Below the pieces are notes generated by a model. It searched no databases and was not told the origin of the DNA. It saw only the letters and a list, made by a program, of their open reading frames with translations. Both the position numbers and the translations under genes were made by a program. Shown piece by piece: positions 11,491 to 23,403 of a stretch of 32,123 nucleotides of DNA (position 1 is its first letter; every line of letters starts with the position of its first letter). The stretch spans positions 1-32,123 of the forward strand of contig BBXU01002238.1 in NCBI GenBank assembly GCA_001598975.1, read 5' to 3'. Source of the stretch: Parachlorella kessleri. Its lineage: Eukaryota > Chlorophyta > Trebouxiophyceae > Chlorellales > Chlorellaceae.

Positions 11491-13561
11491 TCAGGAACAG
11501 CTCCAGTTGAAGCTGCCGTCGGAGACTTGCTGCGTGATGCCCAGGTTGTCCCACCGCTTGGCCGACTCCCACCCCTTCAGCCCCTCCTGCATCTCCTTTA
11601 TGACCTGCACACAACAAGGGCACGGCGGGCAGCTTCTGCGGCCCTGCCGCCCTGCCGAGGAAGCGCACACATGGTGCGAACAGGAAACCTACTACGGGGC
11701 CTCGCTATGCGTGCCAGGTCAGCGGGCGGGGTACGCTGCGGTCGCTAGCAGGCTGGCTATGCTGCCTATGTCACGAGGGGGATGGACACCTCAATGCGAG
11801 GCGGCCGCCGGCAGCGTCAGGCTGCTGCAAGCCCAACAGTGAGGGGTGGCAGCATTCCCCGGTGGAAAGTGTTGCCGCCGGTGCCCCTTTGCGCTGCTTA
11901 CCCGCTGTGCCTCGGGGTCCGCGCTGACGGCCGCCCACCAGGCCTCCAGCTTGGGCCGCCCCTCAAACACGCCCGGCCAGCCAAACTTGCTGGGCAGGAT
12001 GTGCGTGAAGAAGACAAAGGTGGGGAACAAGGCGCCATCACCAAAGCTGATCTCGGGCCCTGCATGCACCCCAGCAGTGGCTATCAGCCAGGGACCAAGC
12101 CGGCTGCTGGAGCACCGTGCCACACGGCATCGCGGCCAGCATGCAGCGTAGCGGGCAGGCAGGTGCGACAGGCTGCCACCCTCAGGTATGTATGCTGCTG
12201 CTGTTCCCCTGCCTTCTGCTGCGCCAGTGCAGCACTTGGCACCCCGCAGACAATAGGCAGCCAGCTGCAACCCCGCCGCCCACCCGCAAGGAAGGGCCCC
12301 TCCACCAGCCCCTCCAGCACGTCCAGCTGGAAGGAGATCTTGTGCAGCTGCTCTGCACGCTGCTCCGCCCCCATCTTCTTGTACATGCAGCCCTGGATGG
12401 GCGCGATGTACAGGTCGTGCAGCCGGGCTGCCAGGGCCGCCTTGGCACGCAGCTCGGGGGTGGCAGGCAGCAGGCTGGGCCCCACGGCGCTGTACTTGTC
12501 CAGCAAGTAGGACTCTATCACCTGCGGCAGGGGGGGTGGAACGGAGCTGTCAGCCACAGGGGCACCTACCCTGTCTGCTCCCTGTGACGGTGGCAAAGCA
12601 GGGACAGCGGGGGCCAGAGCCTGCGCACCGCGGCCTTGTTGGCCTTGTCAGCAGTTGGACGGCCCGCTGTGTGCGGGTTGACACCCTCTGTAGGCTGTAG
12701 CCTCATGCAGAGGGCTTGGCACCCTGGACCCTCTCCTGGGTCTTTCGCTACGGACTCAGCTGCAACCCCGACCGCTGGGCAAGATTCGCATTCGAACAAA
12801 CACAAGCCAGCTAGAAAGGTGCTCACTGGGTGGCGGTACTGGTAGGTTCTCTGCTTGTGGTAGAGTCCCACAAGCCACCCCTTGTAGCACACAGGCGGCC
12901 TGCGCCCTACCTGGCTCTCTGGTAGCGGCGTGCCGTCCGGCAGCACCAGCATGGGCATCTTGGCCTGCGGGTTGAGCGCCCTGTACTCTGATGAGCTCAG
13001 GCCCCCCAGTTCCTTGGGTGACTTGATGTCGAACTCGCCATCCAGGCCTTTCTTGTAGATGATGAACCGCACACGGGCACCGTTGTTGCTGATAGGTGTA
13101 TCGTACAGCACGGACTTGGCTGGCTGAAGCTGGGTGGGTGCTTCCGCCTCAGCAGGTGCGGCAACTGCTGCAGTTTGCAGAAGCCTGTGGCCCCATCTGT
13201 TGCTGCTGCGCCGGCGGGCCTGTGCCAGGCCGCTAGGGCTGGGCAGAGCTGCTGCTAGTCGAGGCCTGGAAGCCCAACAAGCCTGCGTTTGAAGTAAAAC
13301 AGTAGTCCTCGTTTGTGATTGGCCCGTGAACGAGGTGGGTTCACAGGTCGGTACAACAAGTGTTACGGCACCACCCAGGGCTGCTGGTTTCAAAGAAGTG
13401 CATGGTGGTAGGGCATGACACAGCCACGCTCGTGGTACAGTTCTCTGCTGTAGCAGGACAGGCCAAAAGTTTACTGGCGCCCCGAACCCAACTTGCGCTC
13501 ACACAACATCACCCACCCTTTGGGCAGGCCCCGCACTGTTCTGCTTCACAGAAGTCCTCAT
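11491..13561 (-). CDS. Glutathione S-transferase family protein, probably plastid-targeted
   Basis: Exons, minus strand: 13561-13517, 13282-12911, 12521-12284, 12059-11902, 11604-11491; 927 nt, 308 aa. The N-terminal thioredoxin-like fold starts at SVLYDTPISNNGARVRF (72-88), with S80/N81 where GSTs place the glutathione-activating residue. The cis-Pro block is KMPMLVLPDG (P125) and the glutathione gamma-glutamyl contact is PES (136-138), running into VIESYLLDKY of the helical C-terminal domain. That domain also has FGDGALFPTFVFF and PGVFEGRPKLEAWWAAV. Residues 1 to about 65 are rich in Ala, Arg and Ser and poor in acids until about 60, like a chloroplast transit peptide. Start choice is uncertain: unspliced initiation at an in-frame Met at 13393 would also give an open frame (about 344 aa). 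Class and substrate cannot be assigned. Divergent from the plastid Cpn20 gene. Confidence 0.85.
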
Positions 13562-13766
13562 GGTCTTAACAGCGCTGTAAGTTTCTCGCAATACCCCTAC
13601 ACAGCCCCCTGGCCAACCGTCCTCATCCTCGCCCTGCCTGGCTGGCTTCCCGCCCTGGCTGCATCCAGAAACAAGCATGCATGGTCATCTAGGCCAACTC
13701 GACCTAGTCTGCAAGAATTCTCGGCACTGCCTCTGTAGCACACCTACATCCTTGCTGCATAGCACC
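13562..13766. promoter_or_regulatory. Short bidirectional promoter region, GST / Cpn20
   Basis: 205 bp between divergent start codons (373 bp if GST starts at 13393). I see no TATA box and no clear heat-shock element of the nGAAnnTTCn type; the GAATTC at about 13706 lacks the required spacing. Confidence 0.5.
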
Positions 13767-15295
13767 ATGCTGGGAGGAGTGAGCAGCTCCATCGTTCGCC
13801 AGCGGGCTTTGGTACCTTTCCAGGCAGCAAGGCAGCAGGCATGCAGCAGCAGGCGAGGACTATCCATCAGGGCATCGGCCTTGGCGTTACCCAGCAACTT
13901 TACCAAGGTAAGGAGGCAGGCAGGTCCCTTTAAGAACCGAGCAGCAGTCCGAAAACTCCCTATGGCAGTCAGGGAGCTAGCTGGACTATGCAGTGAAGTT
14001 AAGGGACAGTGTCTGAAGGGGTTCATCTGAAGGGATTGACTCCCTCCTCCAAGTACCTCCAGCTGGCCCCGGCAAGCCATGCCTGCCTGCACTACAACCG
14101 CCGCCACTGGCTGACGTCTGTGTCGGACACTCTTTTCACAACATGCTTATCTCATTGGTCGTGTGCAGATTATGCCCAAGGGTGACCTTGTGCTGGCCAA
14201 GGTGGCAGAGGTGGAGGAGAAGACCACAGGGGGGATCTTACTGCCCAGCTCTGCCCAGAAGCGACCCACGTCAGGTGTGAAGGGCCGTTTGCTTCCCAGC
14301 GGACTAGGTGGTGCGTTGTTATGGTGCTGCTGGGACCGACTTTCACAGACGCTCCATGCACCCCTCGCTGGCTGATTATCGCCTCTGCGCTTGTCATGCA
14401 CGCCACTCCCCTTTGCTGCCTTGCCGTCTTGCTACCTGTGCCACTGTGCTGGCTAAGCAACGGCGCCGTTGGCCGTGCCTGACGTGTGCGCCTCGCTTCC
14501 TTCTCACGCCCCAGGTGATGTGGTAGCGCTTGGCGATGGCCGCGTGGGCCCCCAGCAGCACAGCTTTCAGCTGAAAGAAGGCGACACCGTCTTGTACAGC
14601 AAGTTTGGGCTGGGCGTCACAGAAGTGGAGCTCCAAGGGGCGGAGCACATCCTGATTCGAGAAGATGACGTGATAGGCGTCATGCCACGCTCGGCTGCCA
14701 CGGCGGCTGACATCCCAGAGCTGCGGCCTGTTGGGGATCGGGTGCTTATCAAGGTGGGTGCGGCGGGGCTTGGTGGTGGCTGATGGGGGTTGCGGAGCTC
14801 AGGAGCGTTCGCAGGGCATTGCAGTGGGTGAGACCTGTGTGGATAGAGAGTGTTCCAGGGCAGGGCATGGGTGGGTTTTGGTTGGGTATTGTGTTTGGTG
14901 GCCGGAAGCTGCAGATATCTAAGGCGACCCAGTCGCTCTGCCCTGCCTTGCAGAGCTTTGCAACGCTAAGTCCAAGGGTACCCGGCTTGCAGTTCCCCCC
15001 GGCATATGAGCCATGCATGTTTCCCATGCGGTTTTCTGCGCAGGTGCAAGAGCAGGGCGGCGTGACGATGGGCGGCGTGATCCTCCCCGACAGCGCCAAG
15101 GAGCGGCCACTGAGTGGAGAGGTGGTGCGAGTTGGGCCCGGCAAGCAGCAGGATGATGGAAGCCGCAAGGCGCCGCGGGTGAAGCCTGGGGACAAGGTGG
15201 TGTACTTCAAGTGGGCCGGGGACAACATGGAAACCCCCTCAGGAGAGAAGTACGTTGTGCTGCACGAGAGTGACATCTTGTGCAAGCAGAGCTGA
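13767..15295 (+). CDS. CPN20: Chloroplast 20-kDa co-chaperonin (double Cpn10 domain)
   Basis: Lid co-chaperonin of the chloroplast Cpn60 complex, which folds stromal proteins such as Rubisco large subunit. Exons: 13767-13907, 14169-14274, 14515-14753, 15044-15295; 738 nt, 245 aa, the normal length for Cpn20. Residues 1 to about 40 form a transit peptide rich in Ser, Arg, Ala and Gln, ending in RRGLSIRASALAL. Two GroES-like domains follow in tandem. Domain 1 runs from about 48 to 140, with mobile loop EKTTGGILLPSSAQ (64-77). Domain 2 runs from about 152 to 245, opening with RPVGDRVLIK (153-162), with mobile loop GGVTMGGVILPDSAKERP and the end EKYVVLHESDIL. Domain 1 begins with IMPKGDLVLAKV rather than the more usual P-x-GDRVLVK, so its first strand is diverged. 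No frame breaks. Confidence 0.96.
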
Positions 15296-15782
15296 ACAGT
15301 GTTAAGCTCGCATTAGTCTGGTCCACTTTGAAAATGAAGTGCAGTAAACTGGGTCGTGGCAGCTCCATCCGGACTCCTCATGGGAGCAAGGGGTCACCCA
15401 GCCGTCCGTGCAAAGCAGGGAAGCGTGAGCGGCCGTCGCATGCACTTGAGGAGCACTGGACCTTTCTGCTGGTCAGTCACTGATCACACTTTGCGGACAG
15501 GCCTTACAGTTTCGTGCTGGCACCCTTGTGCCTGCCCAGCCAGTCCATGAGCCAGTCAAGGCAAGGAGTTTCCCAAGCTGCGCGCGCGGCGGTTAGTCAC
15601 CCTGCCAAGCTAACCTGTCAACCTTGAGAATAGTTGAAAACGCAAACACTGTCATGCATCGCGTGTTACCTCCCTAGTCACCCACCCTGCTGGTTGTGGT
15701 CATGAAGCCTCAGCTTCGTTGGGGTCCCTTGCCCAGCCCATTACCCGTCCCAGCTGTGCATCGCTGACGAGCAAAACCTCAC
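15296..15782. other. Intergenic: Cpn20 3' UTR and bestrophin 5' region
   Basis: About 490 bp between two same-strand genes. No plus-strand TGTAA is present, so the Cpn20 transcript must use a variant signal or end elsewhere. I see no coding exon or RNA gene. Confidence 0.5.
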
Positions 15783-18577
15783 ATGACGTCCAGCGGCGAG
15801 GTCCCTGGATCCATCACGGACCACCTCCAGCCAGCCAGCCGCCCATCCCGGCGCACCAAGACAGGCTTCTCGGATCAGATACAGCGGTGGCGGCGAGCTC
15901 TCAGAGACAAGGACAAAGCCAACCTCAAAGAGGAGTGCAGGCTGTTGATAGACTGCGAGACACCGGAGCTATTCTCCGATTCGGTGGGTGGTGTGCTGGA
16001 CGCTGGCACATACCGCTAGGCGTTGGGGAGCAAGCCTTACAAGGGCCTGGTGGGGAGAGAAGTACGCCGAAAAAGACTTTGGAAACCTTTTCCAACAGCT
16101 AAGCAAGTGCGTTACGTACCGTGCAGGGCTTCACAAAGGCAGAGTGGACGTACTTGCACAGTTGGAAGCGGCACCTGCCAGAGCCCGTAGTCTTGTGAGT
16201 GGACCGTCCAGCTTGGCTACACGGCGTCTTGCAGTGCCGGAACCCTGGGCTCCTGGTGCCCGATTACATAAATTGATGCCATACTATCATTAATGTCGAC
16301 TCCGTAAGCTCTCAGTGTCCAAGGAAGCCGAGTAAGAACCGTACTGTGCTGACCCTGCAGCCTTCGAGTGCTACAGTGCCTGAGCCCAATAGTGCTCTGG
16401 GTCTCTGCCGTGTCCACCTTCTGTGGGATCTATGCTACACAGCTGGAGGTAAGCTAGGCAACGAGCAGTGGCCTGAATGGTTCTCTGGCACTGGCAACCC
16501 TCCCCTGTGCAGCTGTCTGAGCGCCTCACCGAGGCATCGCATGCAAACCTGGCATTTCGCCACAGCCGAGCTAGCGTTGTGCAGAGCTAGACTGTGTGCC
16601 TGCACCTGACGCATGCAGCCCCATGGCTGGCCTAACATCACCGATCATCCCTCCTTCGTGACCCCCTTCACTCTGTCTTCCTTCGCCCTCTCCCTCCTCC
16701 TGGTCTTTCGCACCAACAGCAGGTACGGCCGGCGGCGCACAAAGACTCGCTCGGCCGGTGTGTTGCAAGTTGAAAACAGCCTCGCTGCTGTCATTGGGCC
16801 TATTCTATCCTACAATGGAGCTGAAGCTTGCTTGCCAAGGTCACACATAGCATGTGTACACCTGCATCGGGAAAGGCGGTCCTGCCTAGCGAGTTAGTTT
16901 GTTCTAACAGCTTTGACCTGGGCCCCCTTTGACAGTCCCCTCGCCGCTTGGCTTCCATCGCAGCTATGGCCGCTGGTGGGAGGCGCGCACAGCCATTGGC
17001 CGCATGTTCAACTGGCCCCGCATCATCGTGCGGCTCAGCATTGCCTACTTCCCCAAGGACCAGGAGTACCTCGTGAGGGCGGTGGGGCGCTGGGCAGCGG
17101 TGCTGGCTGCCTCCACCTTTGCTTACATCAGGGGTGACGGCAGCTATTGGGTGCACACAGAGAACATGCTGTCGCCAGAGGTGGGTCTTGCTGCTTCTCA
17201 GTCCTCACATCCTCTCCATTCCTGCAAGCTGTGCTGGGAAGTGCTCCGTCATGCTAGGCGTTTCAAGGCTGGGGTGACGTTGTCTGGTTTGTATGTGGGT
17301 AGGTGCTGCCACACGCAGTTTGTGCGATCGGTGTTGAGCAGCCCTTGTGCAGGAGCTGCAGTGGCTGAAGACGCGAGAGCAGCCACCGTTTGCGGCGCTG
17401 CTAGTCATATCCGGCCTGGTCAAAAGGGTAAGTCGGCATGCCCTGGCACGCTCCCCGAGGCCAGTTCCCCAAGTGCTTATGTGACTGGGTTCCCTGCCTT
17501 GCACACATTTGCGCTGGGCGGCTGCGTAGGTGATGGTTGCTACCTGAATAGCAGGTCTAGTGATCTTGTTGTCTCTTAATGTTTCTGTTCTAGGCTTGTG
17601 TCCGCAGGCCCGGCTGGACAGCTGGCAGCGGGCACAGATAGAGCAGGCTATCAGCGAGTTTGACCTGCTGGTGGGGGCAGCAGAGAGGATCAGCAGGCAG
17701 CCCATACCCCTCGCCTATACTAGGTGACCCGAGCAGTCACCCCCAGTGCACGGACACCATGCACTGCAGCACCAATGCCAGGAGAAGGAGGCTTGCGCGG
17801 CCCGTGCAAATAGATATTGGTGCCAGCTTGCGGTGCGGTAGTAGGGTGCAGTCATCAGCCAGTCAGAGTCAAACAGTCTCACACACGTCTCTCGGTAGCA
17901 CCATCAGTCCCACCTTGTGTCATGCAGGATGGCTTCACGATACCTGATAGTGTTTGTGACCTTCCTGCCCTTCGCCTTCTGGTCCCTCTTTGGTGAGCAC
18001 CTGCTGCCTCGTAGGAACTGTGTTCCTTGTTGTTGGTCCTCGGCTTCAGTAACGGTACCCCTTCCTGGGCTGCCCACATAGCATCTACTGAATGGTAGTC
18101 ACTTTATCCACTCTATTAGCAGCTTGACGCAGGTTGTCACGTTGTTGTTGAGCCTCACCCACCCCGGTGCCCACCTTGTGCAGGGTGCATCTCGTGTCTT
18201 TTTCACATCAGGGGTACCACACTCTGTTGTGACCAAGCTTACAGACCTGCATGCATGCAGGCTGGGTGACGATCCCCATCATGGCCACTCTCACCTTCCT
18301 GCTGGTGGGCCTGGAGAACATCGGCATACAGATAGAGGAGCCCTACACGGTGCTGCCCCTCCACCGCTTCTCGGTGGGCATCAAGCGCGGCGTGGAGCTG
18401 ACGCTGGCTCACTGGAGGACGGCGGAGGAGGTGGTGGAGTGGGCCGCAAGGCCGCCCCCTGGCCCGCCGGCTAGCGAGGGCGGGGAGTGGGCAGCTGGGG
18501 GCGTGCCGCTGCCGCCGCGTCGGAATGGCATGCACCGAGAGGGCGTGGTGGGCGTCACGGTTGAGGAAGGGCCTTAG
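15783..18577 (+). CDS. Bestrophin-like anion channel (BST/VCCN family)
   Basis: Exons: 15783-15983, 16127-16194, 16361-16448, 16619-16722, 16964-17180, 17353-17427, 17608-17723, 17928-17992, 18261-18577; 1251 nt, 416 aa. The family marker RTNSSYGRWWEAR (150-162), formed across the 16722/16964 junction, is the conserved bestrophin-like block after the second membrane helix. Hydrophobic segments lie at about 94-113, 132-149, 295-311 and 312-334. The last is followed by IQIEEPYTVLPLHRF (334-348), matching the conserved post-membrane E-x-P-(F/Y)...LPL-x-RF motif. The tail from about 370 is Pro/Gly/Glu-rich and probably disordered. Plant VCCN1 conducts chloride at the thylakoid, and Chlamydomonas BST1-3 are thylakoid channels linked to bicarbonate uptake. 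Which ion applies here cannot be read from sequence. The N-terminus is charged and does not look like a classical transit peptide. Confidence 0.93.
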
Positions 18578-19369
18578 GTGGGTGTGATGAGGTAGGGCTT
18601 CTAGGTTTGCAGCTGTCGGGCCTGACACGTCTTCCCTCCGCTATCTGTGAGTGTTTTCTTGACTCACAGCCACACTATGGGATTGGGGTCTTAGCTGTTG
18701 ACTTAACTCGGTGCAACCTGGCATTCCTGCTTTTCACACGTCTTTCTTTTCTTAGGCCGCCACCCGTCCGTTGTAGTTTTACCTCCTTCACTGGTGCAGC
18801 TAGCACTCTTCAGACTTATGCACGAGCTAACCTTCAAGCGCCTTTTGTGTGCGCTGACAACACCCCTGCCACTACTTAAGTCCCTATGTTGCTTACTTCC
18901 TGGGTTATTTGTGTGTGCATCCATGGCTGTCAACACAATGTTACTTCATTATCTGCATGTCCTGGCGCGAGGTATGTGCCTCATTTGGGCGCTTAAGAAC
19001 ATAGGGGTTGATCATTGGGTATTCTGTGAAAGTTTGCAGTTCTGTATGGCTGTATGGTAAACCTACCATCTTGTGACACCTGCACCTTGAAGGTTTCCCC
19101 TGCGCCCCTACACAAGCGTCCTCTCACACATTCCCACGCACAACCTAGGTTAGCACTACTGAAGGATAACATGAGATTGATGTTATGTGGTGTGGTGCAT
19201 GCACAGGTCCCAAACAACCAGCTGGCTGGCCTCCATGACCACACATAGGCGATGATGAGTCACCATGGCCCCGATCTCCCATTTTGCACTTGGGCTGCGA
19301 GCAAACAATTCATGTCGTTTACACATTCACGTGCACGCAATGAGCACCCATCCGCGTGCAGTGTAGTGA
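18578..19369. other. Intergenic: bestrophin 3' UTR and ferroportin 5' region
   Basis: About 790 bp, visibly less GC-rich than the flanking exons, with T-rich stretches. There is no plus-strand TGTAA. No exon with family resemblance was found, but an extra 5' exon of the ferroportin cannot be excluded because AG acceptor-like sites precede 19370. Confidence 0.5.
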
Positions 19370-22300
19370 ATGCGTCTGCAGGGGCTTTCTGGGAACCAGC
19401 GCTGTACGGCTTTGATCAGTTTGTCCACAGGGCCTGCCAGCAAGAGCTGGTCAAAGGCTGGACCCACTGGCCTTAGCCTCAATGGGCGGGCGGCAAGCCT
19501 GCCTCTTCGCCTTGACCCGAGCAGCGCCTCGTTGAGCCAGGCAGACAGGAACTGGAGGAGAGAGGGACGCAATCAACGGACGCTAGGCAGTGCACCTGGA
19601 GGCAGGCCAGCTGCACGGGTGTTCCAGGCTGTGCGGCCAGGCAACAGCGGCCTTGCCCATGCTGCAGCCGCGCATCCCCAGGCACTTGGGCCGCTCTATC
19701 AGCTGTATGCATTCGCTTGTGTGGTCGAGCGCACCTGGCGCTTTGGCTTGCCACTAGTGCTGGCGCATATGCCAGGTCAGTAGGCTGCGAGGGCATACAC
19801 CTTGGCTGACAGCCACTTGGTGCCTTTTTCGCCTGCAATGTTCCTTGTGACACTCGGGCTTCTGACTGTGAGAACCTGGGCACAAGCTTAGTCAGCAGGC
19901 AAGCTCACCTGTAGGCCACGGCTGCTGTTCCGCAGGTGGTTTCCAAGCCGTTGCTTTGTTGGGCTTTGCGTCACCCCTGGCATCGTCTATTCTGGTGCCA
20001 GCTCTGGGGCAGATATTAGACAGGTGGATGCTGCCCACCAGGGCCCTGGTGGGGACCAGGGCAGAGAACTCAGCACAGTCATGCGTGCCCCGCCTTTCTT
20101 GGATGGGCATTAAACAGTAACGCATGGGGCTTGGACTAACCAGCGCTCTAGACTCGCTGACTCCTCTGTTTCCCCTGCAGGACATACCGGCCCTATGGCC
20201 TGGGGGCCATGGTGGCGCTGCAGGACCTTTCGATCCTGGCCTCTTGTGCAGCCCTGGTTGCTGCAACAAAGCAGACAGCGGCCGCTTCCCTGGTGGACAG
20301 CCCTGTCTTCTCGCTCCTTCTTGTACTGTCCATGGTAGGGGGAAGATTGTGTGAGCTTTATTGATCTGCAGCAGCGCATGGCTCTGTGAGTGTCGCGGCA
20401 GGTTTTGGTAACATTGCTTTTCTGACGGGGAGGGGCAAAAGCTGTGCTTTCCTGGCATCACATTGAGGGCGTGATGTTCCTCTATGTAAAGTTGTGCCCT
20501 AGCCAGCTAGTTGGTGGCTGTGCAGGTGGAGCGGTTAAGCGCGGCCTTGTCCGAGATGCTCATAGAGCGCGATTGGGTGCCGCAGATCGCAGGTGGGGAT
20601 ATGGTCAATGGCAGGAAACCCTTGGCTGTCTTTCGCAGTAGCCCTGATGCGCTTTGGTAAAGAGAAGGGGCCTTGAGGTCTAGTGCAGCGCAGCCACGCC
20701 ACTTACGCCTTCCTCAGCCATTTTCAATTATTTCATTATGTTGGGTGCAGGCAAGCACAATGCACAGGCACTGTCTTCCTGCAATGCAAACCTCAAGCGG
20801 ACCGACCTGGTGTGTGAGCTTGTGGGTAGCCTGGCCTTTGGCTGGGTGTACAGCCAGGCCGGCATGCTGGTCAGCATGGCGATGGTCAGCCTGGTGGCAG
20901 TGGTGGCACTATCAATGCAGTTCCACTCTATATATAAGGTGCGGGGCTCGGGCCGGAGGCGGGGGGCGGCGCGGGGGAGGAGGGGGCGGGGGGTGATGTT
21001 CAATATCGTTTGGATGGTATGGGCGGACCCACGTTAGGTGCTGCACTGGAGGCTCGGGAAAGCGTGTGTGCATGCCGCTTACCTTGTGTGTCTCAACCTG
21101 GGTTTCCTAAACTTCTTTGTCGCAGATAGCGCAGCAGGCGCCAGGGGCTATGGTGCACGGCCGGGAGGACCTAAAAAGAGCACTGTTCAAGCCACAATGG
21201 AAGCAGCTCCTTCCGGGTCACCATACTCTTTTGCAGCAAGAGCAGCAGCATGCGCAGCAGGGGCGGCAGCACGGGCACAAGGCCAAGTCTGTCTGGCGTC
21301 GGTTAGAGGAGCAGATATCCCACTCCCTGGACGGTTGGAAAGTGTACCTGAGGTACGGAGTGCACTTGCCCTCGTGCGATGTGCATCTTTCTGTGGAAGT
21401 CCAGCTTGATTTCATGGTACATGTCAGTGGCTACTTGTCACTCCTGAGGTCAGGCCACGCTCAATTTTTAATGGCCCTGGTGCTGCAGGCAGCCTATCAT
21501 GCCATCCAGCATCGCTTATGTGCTACTCTTCCTCAACGTGGTGTTGTCGCCAGTGGGCCTGATATTCCCATTTCTCTCCTCCTGGGGCATGGGCGGAATG
21601 GCCTCAGCGATCTTCAAAGGCGGCTGCGCAGGTGGGCACGGGAGGCTGGTGATTTGACGAGACGCTGGGCCTTCCCCGGCGTTGAGCCAGGGCTCAGCTT
21701 GGGGTAACACATGGGTTCACAGTGCCACTTCACCGTCCTGTTGTTGGGCCAGTAACTCCACCTGGGGAGCAAGATGAGCACAAGGCCCACTATCAGATGA
21801 CACCATCGATCTACCTGCCTGCAGTGATGGGATTCCTAGGCACTTGGGTAGGCAAGCACATGATCCAGACGGTGGGCCTGTTAAAGGCTGGGCAGAACGC
21901 ACTTATGCTCCAGGTGAGCAAGCTGGCAAGTTGGGCAGTGTGGCTGGCTCTGCTGACATGCGCCTGGCCATCAAGCGGTGTTGGTTAGCATGCTTGGTGT
22001 ACACTGCACATGCAAGCCTGCAATGTATCGTCACTCAAGCCACCCACCTTGCGGCATGCTGCCACACAGCCTAATATTGTTGAACCTGCAGTCACATTAC
22101 TCATCTTGCCTGGCATTTGCAGGTGCTCCTGCTCACAGCAGCCACCGCACTGTACTTTGGCTTCCTGTCGGGCCCTCCCCAGCTGGGCATCAGTGGCACC
22201 TTCCTGGCTGGTGGCGGGGCTGCCGCGGCGTCAACCCTCTTTGGCATCCCCCTGCCCGTGGTGGCCTTCGCAGCCCTGGTGGTGCTGTCCCGCTGCGGCG

Positions 22301-22805
22301 TGTGGAGCTACGAGCTGGTGAACGCGCAGCTGTTCCAGCAGACAGTGCCACAGAGGGAGATGTCCTCGGCTTCCTCGGCGGAGATGGCTCTCTGCAGGTG
22401 CGGGGGGCGGCTAAGCACCTGGGGCGTTGTGCCGCCCATGGGTGGCACCTGCTGCCCTCTGGAACTTATCAGTTTTAGTGCCCAACGTGCTGTTGGGGTT
22501 CTTTCTTGTCAAGGTTGCCTAGGTGTACTTAGTGAAGTTATGGCAGGCACGTGCGGCCCTGCTGCCTAACCTTGCAGTGCGTGGAGATTGAGCTGTAGCT
22601 TTCTTACCGGGTTTGTGTTTCTGGCTGCCGCAGCTTTGCGGAGGTCTCCATGCTGGGTATTGCAGCCTACTCCGCGGACGCTAGCTCCTTTGGAAAGCTT
22701 GTCTGCGGGTCCCTGGGGGCTGTGGTCCTGGCAGCAGCCATCTACACAGCATGGGCGCGACATGCTGAGCAGGGTGGTGCCGTCCACGCCACTGCAGCCG
22801 CTTAA
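19370..22805 (+). CDS. Ferroportin / IREG-type metal exporter, probably organellar (IREG3/MAR1-like)
   Basis: Exons: 19370-19775, 19936-20023, 20181-20334, 20526-20592, 20751-20938, 21126-21352, 21489-21631, 21825-21913, 22123-22397, 22634-22805; 1809 nt, 602 aa, near the size of plant MAR1. Ferroportin-type landmarks: SMLIERDW-like block MLIERDWVPQIA (227-238), LKRTDLVCEL (253-262) with the conserved R-x-D, GWKVYLR (371-377) before the second half, GVWSYELVNAQLFQQTVPQ and SFAEVSMLGIAAY near the end. About ten hydrophobic segments are visible. The first about 100 residues are rich in Ser, Arg, Ala and Gly, nearly free of acids until about 57, and lack a hydrophobic stretch, fitting a plastid or mitochondrial presequence. 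Plant MAR1/IREG3 is organellar. The central loop is His/Gln-rich (332-353). The start at 19370 is the first Met of the open exon and is moderately sure. Confidence 0.9.
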
Positions 22806-23398
22806 GGGACAGTTGCAGCTGGGCACCCGCGCTTCCCAGTCATACCGGGCTTTGCGGCCATGCATGGCCCCAACACAGCGAACTTGTGAACAGAGGATAG
22901 ATAGCTGTGCACTGTCAGGGCTGGATGCGAGTTAGGTGTTCAGTCTTGCCTCAGCCTTGGAGTTCCGAGTATATACTGGCCACGCTTGAGATTCATTAGA
23001 CTTCTACGGAGAGGAATTAAGGTATGTGACAATTTCATTGCTTTCATTGCAGCAGTCAAAGCGGTTGGTTACTGTCGCATATCGCGCAAACCAGCATGTT
23101 TGTAGCTGTGGTCTGGCAGCGCGGCATGCTCTGGGCTTGCCTGTACTTTTGGGTGTATTCGTCACCATTGCTCAATCGCCGCCCGCCCCTGACTGGTACC
23201 AACGTTGCAGCCCTCAGTATGTGTTACCTGCTCTGCCACTTGCACTTCTGGCAACATGTGCTATGGAAGCATAGTGTGGTAACAGGGCAGTGTATCTCTC
23301 GACCTGTCGGCTTTCCACAAAGTATGGGTTGCTTGCCTGGCCCACCCCACTACAGAGGTGGAAATGGTCGGGTGGCACCTCGTCAGATGGCTCCCTTG

Positions 23399-23403
23399 TG
23401 TAA
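23399..23403 (+). terminator. Candidate TGTAA polyadenylation signal for the ferroportin gene
   Basis: First plus-strand TGTAA after the ferroportin stop, about 600 nt downstream. Confidence 0.45.

Noticed and set aside
13700..13715. GAATTC near the Cpn20 start considered as a heat-shock element
   Set aside because: The two half sites touch without the two-base spacer, so it is just an EcoRI-like palindrome.
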